Notes under the pieces: generated by a model
Databases searched by the model: none
What the model saw: the letters and a program-made list of their open reading frames with translations, nothing else
Told to the model about the DNA's origin: nothing
DNA from: Arsenophonus apicola
GTDB lineage: Bacteria > Pseudomonadota > Gammaproteobacteria > Enterobacterales > Enterobacteriaceae
Direction: 5' to 3'
Assembly: GCF_020268605.1 (NCBI RefSeq)
Contig: NZ_CP084222.1
Location: 496,001-560,000 of the forward strand
Length of the DNA stretch: 64,000 nucleotides
Shown here: positions 27,505-36,825 of the stretch, piece after piece
Numbering within the stretch: the stretch's first letter is position 1
Layout of the letters: the number at the start of each line of letters is the position of its first letter
Program-made: the position numbers and the translations under genes

Positions 27505-28622
27505 TAATTCGCCTCCAAGCTGGCATCCAGTAAGATGCTGACGGTAATCCCTTTCGGACATTCATAGGTACGCACAGTAATATAAATTTCCACTGTTTTT
27601 TTGGTTTTCCACACAATGACGACATCATCATCACGCGGTGGCAGACATTCGCCGGGGAACGTGACACCGTTAATTTCTGCACTGCGTGACATTTCACGTA
27701 GGGTACGTGAGAAATAGGACTTATGACTTTCAATGCTGTTTGGCGTGCTGTTTAAGCTACGATCTGCAATTTTTGCGATGGCTTGCAAACGTACACGACG
27801 CGCGACTTTATCGACGATGCGTAGACTTTCGATAGATTGATAATCGCCTCCCTCAACATCTAACGTTCGCCCATCTGACCAATACATACCGTCATAATCT
27901 GAGTACCACATCGGCACGCTATAACGCAGTTTTTCCAGCGCTTGAAGCGTGGCCAAATCAATTTCGACACCTTTACTGTCTTTGGGTAAATCAACTCTAC
28001 CTAAATCAATTAACGCGCCTGTTTTCACTCGCGCCGGACTATCGGCGATAGTTACCGCACGGTTACATAAACGACCCGCTAATACTCCTGCCTCATGCCC
28101 CCAAATGATCGGCACGAGTTGAATAGACGATTCGGTTTCGGTTTTTTGCAGATCACATAAACGGGTCAATGCTGTTTGCCATGTTTCTTTATCTTGTAAC
28201 CCTGCAACAGACAATAGCGCCCACACCCAACGTCCATATTTAGCCAGTAACGTTGCTCTGAGTGTTTGCGCGGCCTTGATGGTTTTTTTGGTAGTTTCCC
28301 CAATGTAAACATAACCCTCTACACTGGCGATTAACTGTGCTTTGAGCACACCATCGACAAAATCGGTGTCAGTGGCATTTGCGGGAAGAATATGAACATA
28401 ACCAAACCAGTTCTGCCCCGCATTCGCCATTGCTGCCTTGATATTCGACTTTAAAGGGCTATTTTCTGCTCCCAATAACGTGTCTAAATCCGTTTGAGTA
28501 TTAATAGCTAAGGTTTCACCAATATGGTTTTTCCCTTTGCCCACAAACAGCAAAACACGTTCAATTTCTTTGGATTCGCCTTGTAACTGATTGACTTGAT
28601 TAACCCGAACATTAGGCCACAT
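27504..28622 (-). CDS. Tail sheath protein (DUF2586-like)
   Basis: A 372-residue contractile sheath protein of the HP1/K139 group (DUF2586). Begins MWPNVRVNQVNQLQGES. The C-terminal half, with WYSDYDGMYWSDGRTLDVEGGD and RIVDKVARRVR, is typical of the conserved domain that forms the contracting lattice. Intact, and translationally coupled to the tube gene. Confidence 0.75.
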   Translation of the reverse strand: MWPNVRVNQVNQLQGESKEIERVLLFVGKGKNHIGETLAINTQTDLDTLLGAENSPLKSNIKAAMANAGQNWFGYVHILPANATDTDFVDGVLKAQLIASVEGYVYIGETTKKTIKAAQTLRATLLAKYGRWVWALLSVAGLQDKETWQTALTRLCDLQKTETESSIQLVPIIWGHEAGVLAGRLCNRAVTIADSPARVKTGALIDLGRVDLPKDSKGVEIDLATLQALEKLRYSVPMWYSDYDGMYWSDGRTLDVEGGDYQSIESLRIVDKVARRVRLQAIAKIADRSLNSTPNSIESHKSYFSRTLREMSRSAEINGVTFPGECLPPRDDDVVIVWKTKKTVEIYITVRTYECPKGITVSILLDASLEAN

Positions 28623-28634
28623 AGTTAAGTCCTT

Positions 28635-29379
28635 TTATTTGATATCTTGCGCTTTGACATCCCAGCCAAAGCCTATTCCTTGTAACTGCCTTGCTAAGGT
28701 TTTATTAAAATCCGCATCATTAATGCCTAGAAATGGTCTTGCAGGAACTTTTACACGCCACGATTTTTTTGTTTTTTGGTTTTTCATTTTCCTTATAATG
28801 ACCCCCGCTTGTTTATATGTCATTGTGGCGGCAATTTTCTTAGCGGAAATTGTTTTAGTTTTTGCCTGCGCTAACTTTATATCCAAGCGCTCTTAATCGT
28901 CTAGCTTGTTTGTCTGTAGCCATTTTACCGCTTTTTTGGGCACATCTTTGTCAGACTTGTTTTTTGTCTTCAAGCTCAGTCTTTTTTTTATTTTTTTTAT
29001 AACTATTACTTGAAATCGTGACATCCATACCATTTTGCTGAGCATAACCAACAACACCTGCTGGCACGGGTTTTTTACCATTTCTATAGCCACCCCCTTG
29101 CATATAAATTTTTATTGCGCTGATAGCAGGCATTTCTTTAATGTGAAGGTGTGTCGGTAATTTCCTGAGCATTTTTACTCGCCATGGAGATTGCCTTGCA
29201 GCCCATTTTTTACCGTCAGGAGATTGTTGTTGTTTTGCATACCTCTTTGACGATGCGATAACGCCCATTTTTCCCAGTCGCCACAATAACCTTTGTTTTT
29301 TTTGCAGGGGAAATTCAAGGTCTTTCAATAATTTTTTAAGTTTTTTTAGTTGTTCATCATTGAGTTGACCATTAATCAT
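28635..29379 (-). pseudogene. Tail completion protein gpS-like (virion morphogenesis), multiply frameshifted
   Basis: Three frames must be joined. 28951-29379 gives the N-terminal 142 residues (SPDGKKWAAR, GVVGYAQQNGMDVTI). A second frame near 28880-28930 reads TDKQARRLRALGYKV. A third, 28635-28870, gives TMTYKQAGVIIRKM and the C-terminal VPARPFLGINDADFNKTLARQL. All pieces fit one phage virion morphogenesis protein of about 245 residues. The breaks lie in A-rich runs. Whether real decay or sequence error is not settled here. Confidence 0.65.
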
Positions 29380-29852
29380 TATGTTTCTATCTCACTATAA
29401 ATTTCCGCCTGTTCAGCTAGCCACAAATCAGTTTTAGTTAAAGACCAGCGCTTACCATCAAACGGGACGATTCCTTTTTGGTCTTCCTTCATTACTATTG
29501 GTTCAGAAATCGACAAAGAAACGATAATTTCTGCATGCTCCCCATCTATGTCAATAGCCATACTGGGTGGCTCTTGTGCAATATTACTATCGCCTAATTC
29601 GTTATCTTGCTTTGCAAACCACGCATCAATCAAAAGGGGTATATAACGTGGATCAAGCTCACGATATGGGAATCGTCCCCACGCAATTATTGCAATATAT
29701 TGCTGTATCATCATTTGATACTGTTCTAAGCCTAAATCTTTGTGAGCCGGAATGAACTGTATTTCATCCATTTCGCTGCTAAACTCGACCTTACAGACGC
29801 GGTCCGGCAAATTGGTTTTTAAAAATTGGGTGAGACGTTGTAATTTACTCAT
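29379..29852 (-). CDS. Tail completion protein gpR-like
   Basis: 157 residues, the same size as P2 gpR (155). Begins MSKLQRLTQFLKTNLPD, and the motif RFPYRELDPRYIPLLIDAWF fits the family. It caps the tail so that it can join the head. Overlaps gpL by 4 bases and gpS by one. Intact. Confidence 0.75.
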   Translation of the reverse strand: MSKLQRLTQFLKTNLPDRVCKVEFSSEMDEIQFIPAHKDLGLEQYQMMIQQYIAIIAWGRFPYRELDPRYIPLLIDAWFAKQDNELGDSNIAQEPPSMAIDIDGEHAEIIVSLSISEPIVMKEDQKGIVPFDGKRWSLTKTDLWLAEQAEIYSEIET

Positions 29853-30301
29853 ATCATTGCTACCGTTACACGTTTTAAGCCTTTCATATTACGAATAACA
29901 AAGGCGGCTTCTGCGAGTAATCTAATGCGGACTTCGGGGCTTTCTTGCTGTTGATTAGGTGCTCGGCTCACAATTGAAGTGTATTCGCCGATTAAATCCG
30001 CTTTGGCTCGAGCATAGACCGCTTTTTTATACTGTGCAGAAAGCGCATTTTGTCCATTGGCTTTTACACCTGGCACGTCATTAGCTGTTTTATACCCCAT
30101 TACCATTAACTGCGATTTCAATGACGCCAGCGATAAATTAATCTCGGCAGCACTGGCTAATAGTGAGTCCGTTAGCAAATCGACATCTAAATCCAAGGGC
30201 ACCTGCCGTTGTTTTTGAAAATCTTCCAAATTCAAATCAGGCCAAAAACCATCATTAATAATCGGATTATCCTGATAATTTAAGTCGTTGCCGTTAAACA
30301 T
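29849..30301 (-). CDS. Head completion protein gpL-like
   Basis: 150 residues matching the P2 gpL head-completion family (NDGFWPDLNLEDFQKQRQVP start; helical core with VRIRLLAEAAFVIRNMKG). It plugs the filled capsid after packaging. Intact, but between damaged gpM and gpS. Confidence 0.75.
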   Translation of the reverse strand: MFNGNDLNYQDNPIINDGFWPDLNLEDFQKQRQVPLDLDVDLLTDSLLASAAEINLSLASLKSQLMVMGYKTANDVPGVKANGQNALSAQYKKAVYARAKADLIGEYTSIVSRAPNQQQESPEVRIRLLAEAAFVIRNMKGLKRVTVAMI

Positions 30302-30399
30302 AACACTCCTTGTAAAAAACGGGCTGTCCGGTTTCCATGGTCAATCGCAATCAATTTGCTTTGCCTCCACCGCGCCCGTTTGGCTTGCGGTAGTCGTTT

Positions 30400-31106
30400 T
30401 TATTCGGCGGTTAATGCTCGAATGCGCATAGCTATTCGTTTTAAGTGCGTATTAACACCCACTTTAGGATTAAGCTGTCGTGCTTTTGCATGTATGATGC
30501 GGCTTGTTCCAATGTATCAACACAATCAATGGCACTGGCTTTCGCATTTTCATTGATATTGCTTCTTAGCAAATTCAATGCTGCAAATTTGTAGTATTTT
30601 GCCCTGATTTTTTCATGCACCTTCCACTTTTCAGTGACATTTTTAAATGTGCGTGAAAAATAAGGTTCGATACTGTTCCCCGTTTCATTTTCTAAGTGTG
30701 CCCACGCTAATATGGTATCAGCGACAAAGGCCGGAAAATTACTGCGGAAATTGTCAGGGGTGAGCTGTCCTTGCTCTATAGCGATATCCGCCCAGTCCAA
30801 TCCTTTATCGAACGCCCCCACATCAAATAGCCAAATTGTGCAGTAAGCAAAAATCGGGTTTCGATACACTTCGCCCTCGGACAAATAACGTTCAGCGGTG
30901 GGAAGATAAGCGGGGAGTAACTCCTGCTTTTTCATCTCTATTCTGTCTGCTGTTGTCGGTTGCTCACGCAGTCTTTTGACATCCCGCTCAATCGCCCTCG
31001 CTTGTAAGTGCATACTGCCACCATCGAAGATAGTGACGGCTTCTTGCCGTTCTAGCTTTTGGCGTAGCTCTACAGCTTGGCGGTGGCGCTGTGCGGGTGA
31101 TAGCAT
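30400..31106 (-). pseudogene. Terminase small subunit gpM-like, frameshifted near the 3' end
   Basis: The open frame 30441-31106 gives 221 residues typical of gpM (SPAQRHRQAVELRQKLER, PTAERYLSEGEVYRNPIF), which cuts at cos. Near 30485 the frame changes: the expected tail ARQLNPKVGVNTHLKRIAMR lies in another frame and ends at 30400. Restoring one A to an A run would give about 235 residues (P2 gpM: 247). The truncated product changes only the last 15 residues, so some activity might remain. Confidence 0.75.
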
Positions 31107-32132
31107 TACTCTACGGTTTCCTTGGGTTCTTCTAATTTACCAATGGTTACCGCACTTTCATCATAAGCACCGTACAACTGCGGATATTCAAGCGCATACC
31201 CTTCATTACGCAGATATTTATTTTCAAATTGCTTGCGGTCTTCAACAAATTCAGCCTTACGCTGACCGGTACCACTTTGCGTGTACAGATGCAAGTTAGC
31301 TAATGGTGTAACTACCATACGTTTACCCGGCATAAATGGCGGAATAATGGCTGTACGACCTGCAATGGTTGAACCTAGCATTTGTGCCGCAATCTTCTCT
31401 GTTGGACGGTCTGCCGCTTGGTATAAGCGATATTGTTCTGCCGCGACCAAATCAGCCCCGACAAGTACTACCAAACGCGGGTCATTGCGAAACTCTGCTG
31501 GAATGCAGCTATTGACAATATCCTGTGCCATTGCATCCAACGATTTAAAATCACCTTTTTCATCTAATGTAATAGGTGTTGTGATAACTTGTTTACCACC
31601 ATCCCATTTCTTAGCGATAGCATGCCAACCGATATTAACATCCTCACCGTTTGGATATTTTTTTCGGATCCGTATCATCGGCAACATGTGTTCCATTAAA
31701 ACCAATACGTAATTGATCTAATGCAAAGGATTTCAGTGTAAAACCTTGCATTTTTTGGAAAAACTCATCTTCACTACCTGAGTTAGCCCAAACAGACAAT
31801 AAATGCCATGTTAGCGCAGCGCACGAATCTGTTTCATAAAGTTGATAAGTATTACCATCAACATCTAAGTTACGTGAGAAACGACCAGATTTACGACGCC
31901 CTGTGTAAATACCGGGGTTACCTGTGGTCACTACTTGGCCTTGCAGCTGGTCGACGTATTGCACGTTGATCATGCTAAGAAAATCAACTGACTCTAACAA
32001 CGCATCGCGCAATTGTGTTTCTTTTGGGTCAGTAATTGCAAAATAACGCGATACATCATCAACGCCAACTTCGCTAGCTAACGCAATTGCATAATTATGT
32101 AGAAACTCACGCGCTTTTTGGTTTAATAACAT
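31106..32132 (-). pseudogene. Major capsid protein gpN-like, frameshifted
   Basis: The N-terminal frame (31644-32132; FLHNYAIALASEVGVDDVSRYF) and C-terminal frame (ending at 31106; FKSLDAMAQDIVNSCIPAEF, DPRLVVLVGADLVAAEQY) together align with P2 gpN over its length. They part in a run of seven T at 31658-31664. The locus is 1027 bases, one over a multiple of three, so one extra base explains it. Restored length is 341 residues (P2: 357). Without the capsid no heads form. Confidence 0.85.
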
Positions 32133-32187
32133 GGAAATCCCTCTCCTAATTTTTCCAATTTCAAATTTTTAGTTTAATTAAGCAGCA

Positions 32188-33033
32188 TTAAACTAAGTGA
32201 TTGAAACGTTTTTCTTTATTTTTATCACCGCGCGGGTTTTTGCTGGGTAACCTCGTTACCTTAGAGTCTAGTTTACTGAAATTTCTAACAATATTTGAAA
32301 TATTGTCTGTTAACTGCTTGAATTCTGCGGTATCAACAACGTCTTTGACGACTTCAATGTCTTCTTGAACTTCTTCAACATCGGTTTCTGTTGTAGAAAG
32401 GCGCTGTTCAATTGCAATCAATCGTGTGTGGAGATCCTGAATTGCTTCTTTAATATTTTCCAGTGTGATTTCATCGGTAGAAGATGAACCACCATCGTTT
32501 GAATCTTCAATATTGAAAAAACTTTTCCAACCGCTTTTTTTTCTCTTTAGCCATTTTATTTTGTCCTTAAACTGTTTAACTTCATCGATAACAAGCGGTT
32601 TCAGTGAGCCGTATCGATATTGGTTTTTTCCTGATTTAAAGCGTAATCGTGTTGTTCCAATACTTGCGGGAGAACAGGTAACACCAAGCCCCTCTAAATA
32701 CGTTTTGCCTGTGCCTCTAAAGTTACCATCAGGTGTAAACTCTGCAGAGGTAAATAGAAGTTGCCCGTCGCGATTGGCTTGTAATAGATGGTGATTTGGG
32801 CACAATTGAGCATATAACCTTAATACCCCATCTTTATCTCTCTCAGCCTTAACGGCTAATACCTCACCCATTGAACCAAAATAGCGCTCATGCTCAGGCC
32901 AAATACAGGCGGTATATACATTCGCATCGTAAAGTTCAGCGGCTTCCGCTATCCATGAAGCCTCAATTTTTCGACCGTCAACCGTGTCACCCTCAGTCGC
33001 GATGCAAATCCAATTTGTCATTAATTGAGACAT
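32188..33033 (-). CDS. Capsid scaffolding protease gpO-like
   Basis: 281 residues: an N-terminal serine protease that matures capsid, portal and itself, and a C-terminal scaffold helix. The presumed triad by alignment with P2 gpO is Asp19 (GDTVDGR), His48 (IWPEHER) and Ser96 (LFTSAEF). LGVTCSPASIGT is conserved. The region 200-260 is a predicted coiled coil (IEQRLSTTETDVEEVQEDI). Intact, first of the minus-strand late genes, divergent from the terminase gene. Confidence 0.88.
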   Translation of the reverse strand: MSQLMTNWICIATEGDTVDGRKIEASWIAEAAELYDANVYTACIWPEHERYFGSMGEVLAVKAERDKDGVLRLYAQLCPNHHLLQANRDGQLLFTSAEFTPDGNFRGTGKTYLEGLGVTCSPASIGTTRLRFKSGKNQYRYGSLKPLVIDEVKQFKDKIKWLKRKKSGWKSFFNIEDSNDGGSSSTDEITLENIKEAIQDLHTRLIAIEQRLSTTETDVEEVQEDIEVVKDVVDTAEFKQLTDNISNIVRNFSKLDSKVTRLPSKNPRGDKNKEKRFNHLV

Positions 33034-33197
33034 ATTTACATGTTGCTCCCATCCATGGGTAAATTTGCTTCCATTTCGTTAGGTTTTTAGTATCGCCCAC
33101 ATTTCTTTCACTGGCGACCCGTTCAATTCGGTTATAAATCCTTTGCCGAAAGCATCTTGATGCCAGCGATTAAAGGTCGAGGCACAATGTTTGCATT
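33034..33197. promoter_or_regulatory. Divergent late-promoter region between scaffold and terminase genes
   Basis: 164 bases separate the minus-strand O-like and plus-strand P-like genes. In P2-type phages Ogr-dependent late promoters lie here. No exact Ogr box was identified by eye. Confidence 0.4.
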
Positions 33198-34984
33198 ATG
33201 GCTAAATATAACGATGCAAAAATACAAGTCGCTAAATCCCTGTATTTACGACATTACACGCCTGCTGAAATTGCGGACGAATTAGGCTTGCCCAATCGAC
33301 GGATCGTTTACTATTGGGCACAAAAATGGGACTGGGCAGCCATGCTCAGTCATGAAACGGTTATTGAGGCAATTAATCGTCGAATTGTGCTTTTAACAGG
33401 CCGTGATAAAAAGACAGAGTTAGAACAAGACGAACTCGATCGCCTTATTGCCCATCACGTTAAATTAATGGCGCAAGCCAATAAGCACACGGAAAAAATA
33501 GTTGCACTCAAAGCACAATCGGATGAAATGCAAGGGCGTGGCGATTATTTGTTGGATAGTGACGATAAACCTAAAAAGAAAAAGCGGTACAGGAAAAACG
33601 ATATATCCGGTATTACTGAGGAAGATTTTCAGAAATTCGCTGATGAAATGCTATTTGGTTATCAAAAACATCTGCGCATTAACATTACAAAAGCGATCCG
33701 TAACATTCTAAAAAGTCGTCAAATCGGGGCGACATGGTACTTTGCTTTTGAAGCGTTTGAAAATGCCTGTTTAACGGGTGATCCGCAAATCTTTCTATCT
33801 GCATCACGCCCACAGGCCGAAGTTTTTCGGTCTTATATTGTCAATATTGCCGAGAAGTTTTTTGGTGTGACATTAACAGGTAACCCCATCCGATTAAGTA
33901 ATGGTGCAGAGTTACGCTTTCTTTCTACCAATAAAATACGGCTCAATCTTACAGTGGTCATTTGTACTGTGATGAATACTTGTGGGTGCCTGATTTCAAA
34001 CGCTTAAATGACGTTGCATCAGCGATGGCGACACACGACAAATGGCGTACTACATATTTATCAACACCGAGTTCTAAAACGCATGCAGGTTATAAATTTT
34101 GGATGGGTGATGAATGGCGCGGCAATGATCCAAAGCGTAAAAAAAGTTGAGTTTCCAAGTGAAGATGAAATGCGCGACGGTGGTCGTGATTGCCCTGATG
34201 GTCAATGGCGCTATGTTATTACCCTTGAAGATGCAATTAAAGGCGGCTTTAACTTAGCATCGATTGATAAATTACGCCAGCGCTATAACACTGACACCTT
34301 TAACATGTTGTATATGTGTGTCTTTATCGACAGTGGCGCATCCGTTTTTAAATATGATCAACTCGAAAAATGCGGTGTAGATATTAATTTATGGGAGGAC
34401 CACAAGCCAAAAGAACCGCGCCCATTCGGTAACCGCGAAGTGTGGGGCGGCTATGACCCGCTCGCTCTGGCGATACCTCAACATTTGTGATTGTAGCGCC
34501 ACCGATAATGGCACCGGAAGTTTTCAGAGTATTAGCGACATTTTACTGGCAGGGCTTTAGCTGGCGACACCAAGCCAAACTAATTGAAGATTTAACAAAG
34601 AAATATCGCTTTACTCATATCGGTATCGATACAACAGGGATAGGTCAATCTGTGTATGAAATGGTACAAGATTTTGCACCACGGATCACACAACCTATTC
34701 TTTACAGCTTACAAATGAAAACACAACTTGTCATGAAAATGATAGATATCGTTGATGAGCAACGTATCGAGTGGGATAGGGATCAGAAAGAAATCCCTGC
34801 GTCATTTTTATGTATCAGACACACCATGACGGGCAAAGGGGGCGCAATGACTTTCGTTGCCGATAGAACACAGGAAACAGGCCACGCTGACGTTTTTTGG
34901 GCAACGTCTCACGCCGTGATCAAAGAGCCGCTTAATACGGATAAAAAGCGCAAATCTAAATATATTTTATCGAAGGCGGCATAA
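33198..34984 (+). pseudogene. Terminase large subunit gpP-like, three frameshifts
   Basis: The packaging ATPase/nuclease is spread over four frame segments. 33198 to about 33935 has the N-terminal HTH-like region and the Walker A area (NILKSRQIGATWYF). Then YCDEYLWVPDFKR (Walker B-like, about 33965-34140), FPSEDEMRDGGRDCPDGQWR (to about 34465), and IGIDTTGIGQSVYEM (to 34984). The breaks are in an A run near 33940, seven A near 34138 and a C run near 34458, each one base. Restored length is about 595 residues (P2 gpP: 590). Not functional as read. Confidence 0.85.
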
Positions 34985-36015
34985 TGAAAAAGAAACGGAA
35001 TTCAAATACTCAAATGGTGCAGTCAAAAAAAGCACCATCAAAAGGGTTTAGTATCACACTGGGTAAGCCTACGCCCATTCTAACAACGCATACTGACTAT
35101 AAAAATATTTGGTATGACAACGAGTTTGACCACTGGACACCCCCGATTGACCGTGAAGCACTCGCACAGCTCGTTAATTTAAATGGACAGCATGGCGGTG
35201 TGCTTTACGCTCGTCATAATATGGTGACGAGTGACTATATCGGCGGTGGCCTAACTCATGAGCAATTAAAAGCGGCCGTTTTTAATTATTTTCTGTTCGG
35301 TGATGTGGCAATTTTAAAAGTGCGTAACGGTTGGGGGGAGATAATCGGATTAGCGGTTTTACCCTCACTTTACTTGCGACGCCGCAAAGATGGGGATTTT
35401 GTCATTTTACAAGAAGGTGAGCCGCTGGCTTATAAGCCTGACGATATTATTTACATCAAAATGTATGACCCACAACAGCAAGTCTACGGTTTACCGGATT
35501 ACATCGGCGGTATTCATGCGGCATTACTAAACAGTGAAGCAACCATATTTCGTCGTCGTTATTACCACAACGGTGCACATACAGGCGGTATGATTTATTG
35601 CAATGACCCAAACATGACTGATGAAGTTGAAGAACAAATTATTCAAAAACTCAGCCAAAGTAAGGGAATCGGCAATTTTGAAACGATGTTTGTTAGTGTG
35701 CCAAATGGTGACCCTGATGGCATTAAATTTATTCCCGTTGGTGATATTTCAGCAAACGATGAATTTAGCAATGTAAAAAGTATCAGCGCACAAGACGTTT
35801 TAAATGCACATCGTTTCCCTGCTGGGCTTGCTGGCATCATTCCCGGCTTAGGCTCTGGCGGTTTAGGTGACCCATTAAAAGCAAGGGAAGCCTATCGACA
35901 AGATGAAGTAATCCCTGTTCAAAATCTATTCATGAATGCCATAAATAATGAAGTCGGTAGGAATGAATCACTTAAATTAATTTTTCGTCAAAATATCACC
36001 AAGGAAAATGAATAA
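34984..36015 (+). CDS. Portal protein gpQ-like
   Basis: 343 residues (P2 gpQ: 344), an intact portal through which DNA is packaged. Marks are EFDHWTPPIDREALAQL, NYFLFGDVAILKVRNGWG and GIIPGLGSGGLGDPLKAREAYRQDEV. Its ATG overlaps the terminase stop (TAATG), so it is coupled to a broken upstream gene. Confidence 0.9.
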   Translation: MKKKRNSNTQMVQSKKAPSKGFSITLGKPTPILTTHTDYKNIWYDNEFDHWTPPIDREALAQLVNLNGQHGGVLYARHNMVTSDYIGGGLTHEQLKAAVFNYFLFGDVAILKVRNGWGEIIGLAVLPSLYLRRRKDGDFVILQEGEPLAYKPDDIIYIKMYDPQQQVYGLPDYIGGIHAALLNSEATIFRRRYYHNGAHTGGMIYCNDPNMTDEVEEQIIQKLSQSKGIGNFETMFVSVPNGDPDGIKFIPVGDISANDEFSNVKSISAQDVLNAHRFPAGLAGIIPGLGSGGLGDPLKAREAYRQDEVIPVQNLFMNAINNEVGRNESLKLIFRQNITKENE

Positions 36016-36068
36016 TGTCTAAAAATAAGGTAAAATTAAGTCGTTATTATCAATCGGAGGTCTGGAAC

Positions 36069-36332
36069 GTGAGAGTATTAAAAATATTCTGCCCCATTTG
36101 CGGACAACGTGCGACAATTCGCAAATCAAATCGTAAACATCGTGAAATTTCAGACCTTTACTGCGCTTGTAATGATGTTGAATGTGGTCACACTTTTGTT
36201 TTAAATCTGACATTTAGCCACACGATAAGCCCTAGCGCCCATTCTAATGACTTGATTCAATCAATGATTGAGAATTTTAATACTAAACAGCGCCAGTTGG
36301 CGCTGGACTTGTTAACATCAAAAACTGCATGA
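36069..36332 (+). CDS. ogr: Ogr/Delta-type zinc-finger late-gene activator
   Basis: 87 residues from the GTG at 36069, chosen because CGGAGG ends 8 bases upstream; a longer frame back to an ATG at 36015 overlaps the portal stop. Four cysteines, CPIC and then CNDVEC, with GHTF, form the Ogr zinc-binding motif. Such proteins contact RNA polymerase alpha and activate late promoters. In P2 ogr lies after D; here it follows the portal gene. Confidence 0.8.
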   Translation: MRVLKIFCPICGQRATIRKSNRKHREISDLYCACNDVECGHTFVLNLTFSHTISPSAHSNDLIQSMIENFNTKQRQLALDLLTSKTA

Positions 36333-36542
36333 TTGTTTTATGCTTGATTCAGGACGGCTACAAAGCCGTCTAAATTTTTGGTTGTTCTTTTTGACTATTT
36401 TTTCTCTTGCATTGTCCGCAAGCTCGGTAATCAGTATGAGTACAACTTGACGCTCATAATGGTTGCAACACTCTAAACTCGCCAGTTTTGCAATAACACT
36501 AATACGCTCAAACACGACTGACTCTGAAAAAAAATCGCTCAT
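36318..36542 (-). CDS. SOS-controlled small protein (tum-like position)
   Basis: About 74 residues from the ATG at 36542 (SDFFSESVVFERISVIAKLA). I recognise no family. A LexA box ends 22 bases upstream with a plausible TATAAA -10 beside it, so the gene should be induced by DNA damage. In phage 186 the LexA-controlled gene tum makes the antirepressor that inactivates CI, and this gene would be the counterpart by regulation and place. The Cys/Arg/Ser-rich last 15 residues overlap ogr by 15 bases and may come from a lost stop. Confidence 0.6.
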   Translation of the reverse strand: MSDFFSESVVFERISVIAKLASLECCNHYERQVVLILITELADNAREKIVKKNNQKFRRLCSRPESSIKQSCSF

Positions 36543-36563
36543 ACTCAAATTCCCATTTTTATA

Positions 36564-36579
36564 CTGTACATATATACAG
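36564..36579 (-). promoter_or_regulatory. LexA (SOS) box
   Basis: CTGTACATATATACAG has the CTGT-N8-ACAG consensus, inside a longer palindrome (about 36560-36583). Confidence 0.85.
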
Positions 36580-36825
36580 TATACATAAATAAAGTCATTA
36601 GAAAACACTATATTACAGAAATTAATAAAAATTTGTGCTAATTACAATTTCATATAATTTATTAATAAACTATCTGTTTTGTGACACGTCTAGACAAAAT
36701 TATCTAACCTCAATTCAAGCTAACCTTTTGTTAGCCAACAAGCTGAATATACTCATTCATTTCGTAAGGCTATCGCGATGGTCTGCGGATCGCGCAATTA
36801 TTTTTCAACATTATCTTTTTGCTTT

